28,206 nt of DNA from CAMYLY01 sp036397755. GTDB taxonomy: Bacteria; Gemmatimonadota; Gemmatimonadetes; Gemmatimonadales; GWC2-71-9. The notes beneath the pieces were generated by a model that saw only the letters and a list, made by a program, of their open reading frames with translations, was not told the DNA's origin and did no database searches. Below are positions 1 to 8,260 of the stretch, piece by piece. The stretch is taken from assembly GCA_036397755.1 (NCBI GenBank), contig DASWII010000063.1, positions 1-28,206 of the forward strand, written 5' to 3'. The translations under genes were made by a program, and so were the position numbers. Each line of letters starts with the position of its first letter. The first letter of the stretch is position 1.

Positions 1-1809
1 CACGAGGTCGCGCTCGACCGCTTCGTGGCACTCAAGCTTCTCCCACCGGCCATGGCGCGGGAGTCCGCGCTCCGCGAGCGCTTTCTTCGCGAAGCGCGGA
101 CGGCGGCGAAGCTATCCCATCCCAACATCGTGCCGATCCACGCGGTGGACGAGGCAGGCGAGTTTGTCTTCTTCGCCATGTCCTACGTCGAGGGCGACAC
201 CCTCGGTCAACGCATCCGTCAGCGCGGGCCGCTCACGCGAGGGGACGCCGTGCGATTGTTGCGCGAGGTAGCGTGGGCGCTCGCCTACGCCCATCTCCAC
301 GGAGTCGTACACCGTGACGTGAAGCCGGACAACATCCTGATCGAGCGCGAGGGCGGCCGAGCCCTGGTCACGGATTTCGGCATCGCCCATTTGCACGACG
401 GCGCCCCCATGACCGGTGTGGGAGAGATCATCGGCACGGCGGAGTTCATGAGCCCCGAGCAGGCGGGCGGGGAGCCCGTGGACGCGCGCAGTGACATCTA
501 CTCCCTGGGTGCGGTCGGATTCTACACGCTGACCGGCACGCTTCCGTTCGATGGCGACTCCCTCCAAGCGATCTTGGCCAAGCACCTCACCCAACCCGCA
601 CCGCCGCTCCGCTCCGTCGCTCCGGAAGTCCCGCTGAGCCTGGCGCAAGCGATCGACCGGTGTCTCCTGAAAGACCCTGACACACGGTATGCCAACGGGG
701 ACGAACTGGCGTCCGCGCTGGGCTCCGCCGAAACGCGGCACGACATGCCCGTCCCGCTGCGCCTTTTCGCCCACCAAAGTCGCGAGCGACTGCCGGGAGC
801 GGTGGCCGCCGTCGCGATCGGCGCGACGTTCGCGACGGTGAGCGTGTTCAACTGGCTCGGCGACCCCGGCGGCCTGGCAATCACGCAGCTCCTGACCGGC
901 CTCGGGATGGGGGCGGCCCCGGGGCTCTTTGCCCTCGGTATCGCCCGGCGGGCGGCACGGGCGGGCTACACCCACGAGGACGCAATCGGTGCGCTCGCGG
1001 ATGAGCATGCGCGGACGCGTGAGGAAGGGGCATTCGAAGTGGGCAGGCAGGCTGGTTTCTTCGAAAAGGTTGCACGTGGATTAGCTATCGCCTCGCTCGC
1101 GACGTTGGCCGGAGGTACCGCCGCGGCCATGCTCGGCGCGCCAGCCGGTTCATGGATGGTCGGTTTGGGACTGCCGGCTGCCCTAATCTCCGGCGTCATC
1201 GCCGGCCACCGCCACGACCGCCGGCACGATACGTCGGGCAAGCGGCGGCTCAAGCTGTGGAAGAGCTTCCTCGGCCGGGGCGTCTTCCATCTGGCTAGAC
1301 TCACGACGCGCAGGCGGTTGCCTGGAGCCGCACCAACCTATCAGCGGACCGAACTCGCCATCGGCATGGCTGCCGATCGACTGTTTGCCGAGCTCCCGAG
1401 AGCGTTACGCAAGACCGTGCGTGACCTCCCCACGATCGTCGCTCGCCTGGAGACCGATGCGCGAGCGATGCGTGCCCGCGTCCAGCAGCTGGATCAGCTG
1501 CTCGACGACATCGGCGGCGCGAAGGCCAATCACGGTACCGCAACGTCCCTGCCCACGCTCACGACGCAACGCGACGCGCTGGCGGCCGATCTCACCGAGG
1601 CCAGAAACATGGCGCAGACGCGGTTGCAGGACGCCGTCACAGCGCTCGAGACGGTCCGCCTGGACCTATTGCGCATGCATGCCGGAGCCACGTCCGCGGC
1701 GAGTGTCACCGCCAATCTCTCCAGGGCGCGCGAACTCTCCGACGACATCGCGCGACTGCTCGAGGGGCAGGAGGAGGTGGAGCGGGCGCTGAGACGGGAG
1801 GACGAGTGA
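1..1809 (+). CDS. Ser/Thr protein kinase, membrane-anchored (5' end outside window)
   Basis: This is the 3' part of a Hanks-type Ser/Thr kinase gene. The frame is open from base 1, so the start and glycine loop lie upstream. Counting base 1 as residue 1 (602 residues visible), I see the VALK lysine (~12), HRDVKPDN with catalytic HRD (~104-106), DFG (~125-127) and an activation segment ending in MSPEQAGG (~150). The kinase domain ends near residue 250. It is followed by about four hydrophobic stretches (~265-315 and ~355-405), a basic stretch, and a charged Leu/Arg/Glu-rich C-terminus (~470-600) likely to form coiled coil. Catalysis should be cytoplasmic. All core catalytic residues present in the window are intact. 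The substrate and the signal sensed are unknown. A GTG at 25 lies inside the kinase fold and is not the true start. Confidence 0.93.
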   Translation, partial: HEVALDRFVALKLLPPAMARESALRERFLREARTAAKLSHPNIVPIHAVDEAGEFVFFAMSYVEGDTLGQRIRQRGPLTRGDAVRLLREVAWALAYAHLHGVVHRDVKPDNILIEREGGRALVTDFGIAHLHDGAPMTGVGEIIGTAEFMSPEQAGGEPVDARSDIYSLGAVGFYTLTGTLPFDGDSLQAILAKHLTQPAPPLRSVAPEVPLSLAQAIDRCLLKDPDTRYANGDELASALGSAETRHDMPVPLRLFAHQSRERLPGAVAAVAIGATFATVSVFNWLGDPGGLAITQLLTGLGMGAAPGLFALGIARRAARAGYTHEDAIGALADEHARTREEGAFEVGRQAGFFEKVARGLAIASLATLAGGTAAAMLGAPAGSWMVGLGLPAALISGVIAGHRHDRRHDTSGKRRLKLWKSFLGRGVFHLARLTTRRRLPGAAPTYQRTELAIGMAADRLFAELPRALRKTVRDLPTIVARLETDARAMRARVQQLDQLLDDIGGAKANHGTATSLPTLTTQRDALAADLTEARNMAQTRLQDAVTALETVRLDLLRMHAGATSAASVTANLSRARELSDDIARLLEGQEEVERALRREDE

Positions 1810-1840
1810 GCTGACAAGGGAGAGGTGAGGTCAAGCGTGC

Positions 1841-1860
1841 AGCGGGCAGCGGGCAGCGTG
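1841..1860. repeat. Short tandem heptamer, AGCGGGC-type
   Basis: About three copies of an AGCGGGC heptamer lie in the 97-bp gap between the kinase stop and the next gene. It is one of several short intergenic tandem words in this window (compare 2211-2262 and 7622-7648). No function is visible. Confidence 0.5.
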
Positions 1861-1906
1861 CGCCCGACAGAGTATCTTCAGACCTCCGCAAATTCAGCAG
1901 GGCGCC

Positions 1907-2194
1907 ATGAACGACGCTGCTCCGATCGAAGTGCACCACAACATCGAGGCGTCGCGCTTCGAGGTGCTACAAGATGGCCAGTTGGCCGAACTGACGTATG
2001 AGGATGACGGGACCCGCATTGCGTTCCTGCATACGGGTGTGCCACTCGAGTTGGAAGGACAGGGAATCGCTGCGGCCCTTGCACGAACCGGACTCGACTG
2101 GGCGCGCGACCACGACCGACACGTGATCCCGCACTGCCGATTCGTGCGGGCGTATATCGCCCGGCACCCGGAGTATGAAGAACTGGTAGGCTGA
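1907..2194 (+). CDS. Small GNAT-like N-acetyltransferase (YjdJ/Gcn5-related type)
   Basis: The 95-residue protein matches the pattern of the short, stand-alone GNAT-like domain (Acetyltransf_CG group). It has N-terminal beta strands (residues ~5-45), then a segment corresponding to the acetyl-CoA loop (VPLELEGQGIAAAL, ~47-60), then a helix and the conserved end 'H-C-x-F-V-x-x-Y-I-x-x-H-P-E-Y' (~78-92). Members usually have about 90-100 residues, so the length fits. The ATG follows AGCAGGG by about 5 nt. Acetyl-CoA binding is expected from the family; the substrate is unknown. The gene is convergent with rocD, with only an octamer repeat between them. Confidence 0.85.
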   Translation: MNDAAPIEVHHNIEASRFEVLQDGQLAELTYEDDGTRIAFLHTGVPLELEGQGIAAALARTGLDWARDHDRHVIPHCRFVRAYIARHPEYEELVG

Positions 2195-2210
2195 GGAACC
2201 GGCGGGGTGA

Positions 2211-2262
2211 GTCCGCCTGTCCGCCTGTCCGCCTGTCCGCCTGTCCGCCTGCCCGCCCGCCT
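2211..2262. repeat. Tandem octamer GTCCGCCT, five perfect copies plus degenerate tail
   Basis: Five exact head-to-tail copies of GTCCGCCT occupy 2211-2250. A decayed C-rich tail then runs into the rocD stop codon. The array fills the gap between the convergent GNAT and rocD genes. The same octamer, inverted, occurs at 7622-7648, and a degenerate form occurs at about 8251-8264. Confidence 0.9.
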
Positions 2263-3475
2263 ACGCTCTCACCATCTCCGGCACCAGCACCTCGGCGATC
2301 TGTCCAACCGCCCACTCGAGGTCGGCCTTCTCGACGACGAGTGGCGGGGCAAACCGCACGACGCTCTCGTGCGTCTCCTTGGCCAGGATACCGCGCGCCT
2401 GCAGTCCCTCGCAGAAGGGACGGGCCGGACCGAACGACGAGTCGATCTCCACGCCGATCATCAGGCCGCGGCCGCGGATGTCCTTCACCACCGGAGACGC
2501 AATGGCGCGGAGTTGGTCCATGAACCACGCGCCCAACTCGTGGGCGCGCTCGGGCAGTTTCTCTTCCACAAGCACGCGCAGCGCGGCACGCCCGATTGCC
2601 GCGCCCAACGGGTTGCCGCCGAAGGTCGAGCCGTGGTCGCCCGGCTTGAACACCCCCATCACCTCGTCACTCGCGAGCATAGCCGAGACGGGGTAGAAAC
2701 CGCCGCTCAACGCCTTGCCGATCACCATGACGTCGGGCTTCACGTCGTCCCAGTCAGAGCAGAACAGCTTGCCGGTGCGGCCGAGTCCCGTCTGGATCTC
2801 GTCGGCGACGAATAGGATGTTGCGGTCGCGGCACAGCTCGGCCGTGCGCGCGACGTAGCCGTCGGGCGGCACCAGCACCCCACCTTCGCCCTGCAACGGC
2901 TCCACCAGGAACGCGGCCGTGTTGTCCGTGATCGCCTGCTCGAAGGCACGGGCGTCGCCGTAAGGAATGAGCTTGAAGCCGGGCGTGAACGGGCCGAAGC
3001 CGTCGCGGTACGACGGCTCAGACGAGAATGACACGATCGTGGTGGTCCGCCCGTGGAAGTTGTTCGCGCACACGATGATCTCGGCCTTGTCCGCCGGAAT
3101 GCCCTTGACCTGATAGCCCCAGCGCCGCACGGCCTTGATCGCCGTCTCGACCGCTTCCGCGCCGGTATTCATCGGCAGGGCCTTGTCGTAGCCCGTGAGC
3201 TCGCACAGCTCCTGCAAAAACGGTCCCATCTGATCGTTGTGAAACGCGCGCGACGTCAGCGTCAGGCGTTCGAGCTGGTCGAGCGCGGCCCGCAGGATCT
3301 TCGGATGCCGGTGACCCTGATTCACCGCCGAGTACGCCGCAAGGCAGTCGAGGTACTTGTTGCCGTCGATATCCCATACCCAGGCGCCTTCGCCTCGAGT
3401 CAAAACGATGGGAAGCGGGTGATAGTTGTGCGCGCTGAATCGATCGACCTGCGCGATGTACTCGCTGGTGTTCAT
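2261..3475 (-). CDS. rocD: Ornithine--oxo-acid aminotransferase
   Basis: This class-III PLP aminotransferase has 404 residues, the usual length for RocD. It converts L-ornithine plus 2-oxoglutarate to glutamate-5-semialdehyde plus glutamate, linking arginine/ornithine breakdown to proline and glutamate. Visible marks are an N-terminus typical of ornithine aminotransferases (SAHNYHPLPIVL, ~14-25), the PLP phosphate-contact segment NTGAEAVETAIK (103-114), DEIQTGLGRTGK (225-236) with the ring-binding Asp, and GKALSGG with the Schiff-base lysine K254. The ATG at 3475 has no clear Shine-Dalgarno sequence. The gene lies 87 nt downstream of the ADOP permease gene on the same strand. Upstream, TAGATTTG fits the Bacteroidota-type -7 pattern TAnnTTTG, which is only a hint. 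Confidence 0.95.
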   Translation of the reverse strand: MNTSEYIAQVDRFSAHNYHPLPIVLTRGEGAWVWDIDGNKYLDCLAAYSAVNQGHRHPKILRAALDQLERLTLTSRAFHNDQMGPFLQELCELTGYDKALPMNTGAEAVETAIKAVRRWGYQVKGIPADKAEIIVCANNFHGRTTTIVSFSSEPSYRDGFGPFTPGFKLIPYGDARAFEQAITDNTAAFLVEPLQGEGGVLVPPDGYVARTAELCRDRNILFVADEIQTGLGRTGKLFCSDWDDVKPDVMVIGKALSGGFYPVSAMLASDEVMGVFKPGDHGSTFGGNPLGAAIGRAALRVLVEEKLPERAHELGAWFMDQLRAIASPVVKDIRGRGLMIGVEIDSSFGPARPFCEGLQARGILAKETHESVVRFAPPLVVEKADLEWAVGQIAEVLVPEMVRA

Positions 3476-3562
3476 CTAGGCATCCGCGTTAGGGGCAGCG
3501 TCAAGCGCAAATCTAATCGAGCGACTGACGTGAAAGAACTGTGGAACTGCCGACTGCCCCGA

Positions 3563-5968
3563 TCAGCTGTCGGCGAGAATACTCCTGACGTTCACCCGCC
3601 CGGCACGAATCGCCGGCACCATGCAGGCGAGGGTGGCCGCCAAGAGCAGCGCCGCAGCGGCGGTTCCGATCGTCAGGGGATCGTTGGGAGCCACGCCATG
3701 CACGACCCGTCCCAGGAGCTTGGCGACCGAAAGGGTGCCTACCAGGCCGACGAGTGCACCGAGTACCGCCAGCCGGCCGGCGTCGAACAACACGCTGCGC
3801 AGAAGCTCGCGGCTGGTCGAACCCAGCGCCAAGCGAATCCCAAACTCGCGACTGCGCTGCGCCACGGCGAACGCGATCACGGCGTAGATGCCGAGAACCG
3901 CGAGGATCAGTGCGGCAACGGCAAAGGCCGCGACCAGATAGAGCGTGAACCGCGGTTGGACGAGATTGCCCGCCACGACATCCTCCAGCGAGCGAACCGT
4001 TGACACGCTGAGATCGGGATCCACCTCGAGCAGGCGGGCCCGCGCCGCTCGGGCCAGCAGCGTCGCGTCGCCGTCGGCCGTCACAACGAAATACGGAACC
4101 GGCCGGGTATGTTGCCGATTCGACCAGTACACCTGCGCGGGGGTCGGATCGCCAGGCACCAGCGGCGGCACGTCGGCCACCACGCCAACGACCACCGCCG
4201 TTTCATCATAGTCCGGAAAGAAGATGCGCTTTCCCACCGGGCTCTCGTCTCGCCACGCCATTTGGGTCAAGGTCCGGTTGACGACCACGACCGGCAGGCT
4301 GCCAGCCCGGTCACTGGACTGCAACGTCCGTCCCTCGAGCAGTGCGATACCAAGCGCTTCCAGATACCCGGGCGAGACTTCGAAGTAGTTGGCGGAAGCC
4401 GGCTCCGTACCGGGCTCCCCCACTGACCCCTCGGGAACGAATGGGCGCGGCTCGATGCCACCGACTAGCGGCCACCCGGATGCCATCCCTTCCGCCGCGA
4501 CACCTGGCAGGCTGCGCAGCGCCGCCTCCATCTGGTCGAACCCGGCCTGGAGTTCGGCGGAATTGCGGTACTTGGTTCGCCCAAACTGTGCGGAGAACAC
4601 GAGGACGCCATCCGTCCGATAACCCGGATCCCATCGCGTGTACCCACTGAAGGTCCGCAAGACCAGTCCAGCCGTCGCGAGCAGCGCGAGCGAGAGCGCG
4701 AGTTCAGCCACCACGATCGCCTGCTGGATACGCTTGTGTCCGCCGCCCACCGTGGATCGACCACTGCGGAGCCCTTCCGACAAGTTGCCGGACTCGGCCC
4801 GCCACGCCGGGATCGCACCGAACAGCAACGCCGTCAATAACGAGAGGCCGATCGCGAACCCGAGCGCCCGCGGATCCAGTCCAACCTCGTCGAGTCGCGG
4901 GATGCCCGGAGGGGCGGCCAGCAAGAAGAAGCGCAGAACGGACCATCCGAGGATCAACCCACCGATCCCCCCGGCGGTCGAGAGCACCACGCTCTCGAGG
5001 AGCACGTCGGCAGCCAGGTCCCGGCGCCGGGCCCCGAGCGCCGTACGCACCGCAAACTGCCGCTCGCGCCGCACGCCGCGAACCAGGAACAAGTTGGCCA
5101 CGTTCGCGCAGGCAATCGTCAACAGGATCGTGACGGCGACCAAGAACAGCACGAGGGTGGGGCGAACGTCTCCTACGAGCGCATCCTGGAGGCTGGTCAC
5201 GCCCAGGCGCCACTCGGCCGACACCTCTTCATGCTCCCGACCCAAGTCATTGTACAATGACGCTAGCTCGGCCCGAACCTGAGACAGCCCGCTTCCGTCG
5301 CGCAACCGCGCAACCGCCTTGAAGCCGCGCCATCGCCGAATGTCGGGCAGGCGTGGATCCACGTGCAGAGGCTTCCACACCTCGATACCGAACAACCCCG
5401 GAAACTCGAATTCCGCGGGCAGCACGCCGATGATGGTGTTGGGTTCACCATCCACCGTGATCGAGGAGCCGACAGCAGCGGGATCGGCGCCGAACCGGGA
5501 CGTCCAATAGGCGTAGCTGAGTAACGCGACATTGTTCATCCCGGGACCGACTTCGTCCTCGCGGAACCACCGCCCGTGGATGGGTTGAACGCGAAGCAAT
5601 CGCAAGAAGGACGGAGTCGCGATACCACCCCGAATGCCCACAGAACCCTCGGCGGTGCTCAGGACAAATGGCCAGTCGCGCGCGAGTCCGACGTCGGCCA
5701 TCGTCCGCGACCGATCTCCGAGATCCATGAGATTGGGCGGCGACATCACGCAGTACCCTTCAAGGGACGGGTGATGTTCGCATAGGCTGATCAGGGATCG
5801 AGATTGGGGTAGCGGAAGCGGCTCGAGGAGCACGCCGTCAACCACCGTGAAGATCGCGGTCTCCGCTCCAATGGCGAGTGCCAGCACCAATACGATGGGA
5901 AAGGTGAACCCAGGGTTCCGCACGAGGGTTCGCAGGGTCCGCGGCAGCTCGGTAACCAAACGCGACAT
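3563..5968 (-). CDS. ADOP/MacB-type ABC transporter permease, intact
   Basis: The 801-residue protein belongs to the ADOP family of FtsX/MacB-like permeases. It has an N-terminal helix (~22-45) followed by the 'TAIFTVVDGVLLEPLP' segment typical of the family, then a large extracytoplasmic MacB_PCD-like domain (~50-245). Three helices of the first FtsX core follow (~275-400), then a second periplasmic domain (~440-650), and a second FtsX core (~680-795) containing RSREFGIRLALG. I place the start at 5968 because GAGGAGG lies about 7 nt upstream of that ATG; the in-frame codon at 5998 has no such site. No ATPase gene is adjacent, which is common for ADOP genes. The transported substrate is unknown. 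A second, broken ADOP gene lies at 20014-21021. Confidence 0.92.
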   Translation of the reverse strand: MSRLVTELPRTLRTLVRNPGFTFPIVLVLALAIGAETAIFTVVDGVLLEPLPLPQSRSLISLCEHHPSLEGYCVMSPPNLMDLGDRSRTMADVGLARDWPFVLSTAEGSVGIRGGIATPSFLRLLRVQPIHGRWFREDEVGPGMNNVALLSYAYWTSRFGADPAAVGSSITVDGEPNTIIGVLPAEFEFPGLFGIEVWKPLHVDPRLPDIRRWRGFKAVARLRDGSGLSQVRAELASLYNDLGREHEEVSAEWRLGVTSLQDALVGDVRPTLVLFLVAVTILLTIACANVANLFLVRGVRRERQFAVRTALGARRRDLAADVLLESVVLSTAGGIGGLILGWSVLRFFLLAAPPGIPRLDEVGLDPRALGFAIGLSLLTALLFGAIPAWRAESGNLSEGLRSGRSTVGGGHKRIQQAIVVAELALSLALLATAGLVLRTFSGYTRWDPGYRTDGVLVFSAQFGRTKYRNSAELQAGFDQMEAALRSLPGVAAEGMASGWPLVGGIEPRPFVPEGSVGEPGTEPASANYFEVSPGYLEALGIALLEGRTLQSSDRAGSLPVVVVNRTLTQMAWRDESPVGKRIFFPDYDETAVVVGVVADVPPLVPGDPTPAQVYWSNRQHTRPVPYFVVTADGDATLLARAARARLLEVDPDLSVSTVRSLEDVVAGNLVQPRFTLYLVAAFAVAALILAVLGIYAVIAFAVAQRSREFGIRLALGSTSRELLRSVLFDAGRLAVLGALVGLVGTLSVAKLLGRVVHGVAPNDPLTIGTAAAALLLAATLACMVPAIRAGRVNVRSILADS

Positions 5969-6034
5969 GTACGCCCTCCTCACCTCACACCCACGCAACG
6001 GCTACGGTCTACGAAACACAGAATAGTACGGAAC

Positions 6035-6071
6035 GCGGAACTGCGAAGTGCCAACGGTTTCACAGTTCCGC
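6035..6071. promoter_or_regulatory. 9-bp inverted repeat between DUF4097 and ADOP genes
   Basis: GCGGAACTG (6035-6043) and its exact complement CAGTTCCGC (6063-6071) are separated by 19 nt. They sit just past the DUF4097 stop and upstream of the ADOP start, both on the minus strand. It could form a stem-loop (attenuator or weak terminator) or be an operator. A related word, TGTGGAACTGCC, lies just past the ADOP stop near 3540. Confidence 0.5.
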
Positions 6072-6103
6072 AGTCGGGCGGGGTCGAGAACCGGCCGTTC
6101 GCG

Positions 6104-6907
6104 CTAGCCGCGGGTAATCGTCACCCCGCCATTCGTGGTGCGAACGCGGATCAGCGAACCACCACGACCCAAGTCGGTCGAGAGGTGGCGACCAATACGG
6201 CCCTGCACCGTGATCGGAAAGTCGATGCTCATGCCGCCGTTGGTGGTGCCGGTCTCCAAGCGAGCGTTATAGCCCTCGGGCACCACCAGCCTCACCCCGC
6301 CGTTGGTGGTAACCACATCGAGCTGACCGCCCTGCCACTCGGTGCCCGTGAGCGTCACACGGACGCCGCCGTTGCTGGTGCGACCCGAGACGTCACCGCC
6401 CAAATCCGCCAGTCGCACGCCACCGTTGGTCGTCTCGAATTCGATGCGGCCCGACACGCCCTCGATGGCGATCCCACCGTTGAGGGTCTCGAGATTCAGA
6501 TTCGAGTTGCGTGGGACGGACAGGCGGAAACTCACCGACCACGACTCGCGGCGCTGAGTCGCGGGACCCTCGGAGCGGATCCCGGTGCTGCCCGTCAGGA
6601 CTTCGACGTCCTTCACCAGCGCCTCGGCCTCCGCGTCGGTTTGCGCCTGAGCCTGAACCCTCGCTTCAAGCCGGATCTCGTTGCGGTCCCAACCCACGAC
6701 GCTGATCCCACCATTGGGTCCGGCATCGACCCGCACGGGGTTCATCGTCGACAACGTCATCTCCCTCACTTCGCACGCCCAGCCGCGATTGCGGTCACCG
6801 CCATCGCGGCACCAGTCGTCCTGTGGGACAGCCATCCCGGTGGGGGAGGAGAACACGCCCGGCAGGATGATCGCGAGGGCGGCGAGCATTGGCACGTACT
6901 TGGACAC
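6104..6907 (-). CDS. DUF4097-family exported beta-repeat protein
   Basis: This is a 267-residue exported protein. I choose the GTG at 6907 because GAAGGAG ends 6 nt upstream. The in-frame ATG at 6946 has its AAGGAG only 1 nt away, too close to be used. A signal peptide (residues 1 to ~27) is followed by a Cys-containing stretch (~33-46). A beta-helical region then carries a recurring T-x-N-G-G-[VIM] motif at about 141, 159, 177, 200, 221 and 257 (spacings 18, 18, 23, 21 and 36). This is the hallmark of DUF4097 'putative adhesin/beta-strand repeat' proteins. Function is not established; related proteins often sit beside anti-sigma or transporter genes. Here it lies 135 nt upstream of the ADOP gene on the same strand, which suggests co-expression. 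Confidence 0.88.
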   Translation of the reverse strand: MSKYVPMLAALAIILPGVFSSPTGMAVPQDDWCRDGGDRNRGWACEVREMTLSTMNPVRVDAGPNGGISVVGWDRNEIRLEARVQAQAQTDAEAEALVKDVEVLTGSTGIRSEGPATQRRESWSVSFRLSVPRNSNLNLETLNGGIAIEGVSGRIEFETTNGGVRLADLGGDVSGRTSNGGVRVTLTGTEWQGGQLDVVTTNGGVRLVVPEGYNARLETGTTNGGMSIDFPITVQGRIGRHLSTDLGRGGSLIRVRTTNGGVTITRG

Positions 6908-6966
6908 GGGTGACTCCTTCAAGCTGCTTGTGGTTGCCCCGGTCATACTCCTTAGATAAGTGAGAG

Positions 6967-6982
6967 CGGCAAAAGGTTGCCG
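6967..6982. promoter_or_regulatory. Palindrome CGGCAA-AAGG-TTGCCG in divergent intergenic region
   Basis: Perfect 6-bp arms with a 4-nt centre lie about 60 nt upstream of the DUF4097 start, in the 245-bp space between divergent genes. It could be an operator or a small hairpin. No -35/-10 pair at proper spacing could be assigned for DUF4097. Confidence 0.35.
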
Positions 6983-7078
6983 TCGCGGATCGGTCCGGAA
7001 GAACTCACTTCTAACACATTGGTATACGATAACTTACCGAAACTCGCTCCGTACGTGCGAGCAGGCGGCGCCGACGCG

Positions 7079-7109
7079 GTGTAGGTTGTCGTTCGGGCGG
7101 GGCCTACAC
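7079..7109. promoter_or_regulatory. 7-bp inverted repeat upstream of the RidA-family gene
   Basis: GTGTAGG (7079-7085) and CCTACAC (7103-7109) are exact complements 17 nt apart. They end 43 nt before the RidA-family start, a position compatible with an operator or a leader hairpin. Confidence 0.35.
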
Positions 7110-7152
7110 AGGCTCAGTTCACTTCCCCTCACGTTCGGTCAAGGAGAACCTG

Positions 7153-7620
7153 ATGCAAACCTCCCGATCCCGCTGTCACGCATTGGTTGGCGCCCTCGTG
7201 TTGGGTGCCGCGATGCTGCCGGCTCACCTCGCCGCACAGAACGTCGAGTACCTCCAATCGGCCGCCACCGGGAGCATGGGCCTCCCGTTCTCGGATGCGG
7301 TGCGCGTCGGCAACATGCTGTACCTGTCCGGCCAGGTGGGGAACCTCCCGGGCCAGAACCGATTGGCTCCGGGCGGAATACAGGCAGAAACGCGGCAGAC
7401 GCTGGAGAACATCAAGGCCGTTCTCGAAGCCAATGGGTCCGCGATGGATCGCGTGGTCAAGTGTCTCGTGATGATGGCGGACATCGCAGAATGGCCAGCA
7501 ATGAACGAGGTATATGTCACGTTCTTCGACAAGCACTTTCCGGCACGGAGCGCGTTCGCGGGAACCGGCTTGGCACTCGGTGCGCGGGTCGAGATCGAGT
7601 GCATGGCAACGGTGGGGTGA
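7153..7620 (+). CDS. Exported RidA (YjgF/YER057c/UK114) family protein
   Basis: The 155-residue protein has a signal peptide (residues 1-29, ending HLAAQ) and then a complete RidA domain. The two residues essential in canonical RidA are present: R132 in 'FPARSAF' and E147 in 'VEIEC', equivalent to E. coli R105 and E120. Canonical RidA is a cytosolic trimer that hydrolyses reactive 2-aminoacrylate-type enamines/imines made by PLP dehydratases. This protein would act outside the cytoplasm, so its substrate is open. AAGGAG lies 6 nt upstream of the ATG. A threonine-ammonia-lyase-like gene occurs 17 kb away but is not linked in an operon. Confidence 0.93.
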   Translation: MQTSRSRCHALVGALVLGAAMLPAHLAAQNVEYLQSAATGSMGLPFSDAVRVGNMLYLSGQVGNLPGQNRLAPGGIQAETRQTLENIKAVLEANGSAMDRVVKCLVMMADIAEWPAMNEVYVTFFDKHFPARSAFAGTGLALGARVEIECMATVG

Positions 7621-7621
7621 A

Positions 7622-7648
7622 AGGCGGACGGGCGGACAGGCGGACAGG
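7622..7648. repeat. Tandem octamer AGGCGGAC (inverse of the 2211 array)
   Basis: About three and a half copies of AGGCGGAC, one with an A-to-G change, begin directly after the RidA-family stop codon. The unit is the exact reverse complement of the octamer at 2211-2250. Confidence 0.8.
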
Positions 7649-7705
7649 TCGAGTCGGATCTGAGTCCCTGAACGTGCAGATCGGCGGGCTGATGGAGTGC
7701 TTCGA

Positions 7706-8149
7706 GTGACGGGCGGACCTCGAGGCGACACGCCGACGCACGGTATCACGCTTGGCGTGGCGGCGCTCGCCCTTGGGCTCGCGGGATGCGCGGACGACTA
7801 TCTCGAAGTCAGGAGCTTGGTCCTCTACTATGGCGAAGCAGCGTACCTCGAAGCACCGGACAGCCTACCGGCGGGCGTGTCGGCGCCGATCACCGCGTGG
7901 ACCTTCCGGTCCTGCCAGGACCGTCCGGGGCCCACTGACGTGACGATCAGCGACCAGGTCGTGCTCATTGAGCCGTACGATTCCGTGCCCGTGCGCGCTC
8001 CCAACTGCCCCGACGCACAACCGGCACCGTTCGGACATACGGTCTTCGTGGACGTGCCGCAGCCTGGTCCGATCACGCTGCGGCTGGTCGGTCGTGGTCA
8101 ACCGGGTGACACCACCGTTACGCTCGAACGGATCTTGATCGTGCACTGA
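7706..8149 (+). CDS. Putative lipoprotein of unknown function
   Basis: A protein of about 147 residues with a hydrophobic N-terminus ending in a lipobox (LAGC), which suggests lipidation and membrane anchoring. I prefer the GTG at 7706, with GGAG 8 nt upstream; a GTG at 7697 is three codons earlier in the same frame. The mature part is acidic and proline-rich, with predicted beta strands and two cysteines ('FRSCQD', 'APNCPD') that could form a disulfide. I do not recognise a family. It follows the RidA-family gene on the same strand after an 85-nt gap that contains the octamer repeat. Confidence 0.7.
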   Translation: MTGGPRGDTPTHGITLGVAALALGLAGCADDYLEVRSLVLYYGEAAYLEAPDSLPAGVSAPITAWTFRSCQDRPGPTDVTISDQVVLIEPYDSVPVRAPNCPDAQPAPFGHTVFVDVPQPGPITLRLVGRGQPGDTTVTLERILIVH

Positions 8150-8260
8150 GTCGCGTGCGGGGTGGTGGGGCAGAAAACGAGATTCTTGGTGCCCGCTCAC
8201 GAGCACCACCAACCCCAGCGTCGCGAGAACGGGCAGGGCGTACACCTGCCCGCCCGTCCG

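Noticed and set aside
2211..2262. Octamer array considered as a CRISPR
   Set aside because: Units are contiguous without spacers, and no cas genes are present.
3053..4003. Open frame of 316 codons on the plus strand
   Set aside because: It spans the antisense of both rocD and the ADOP gene, which are convincing coding regions.
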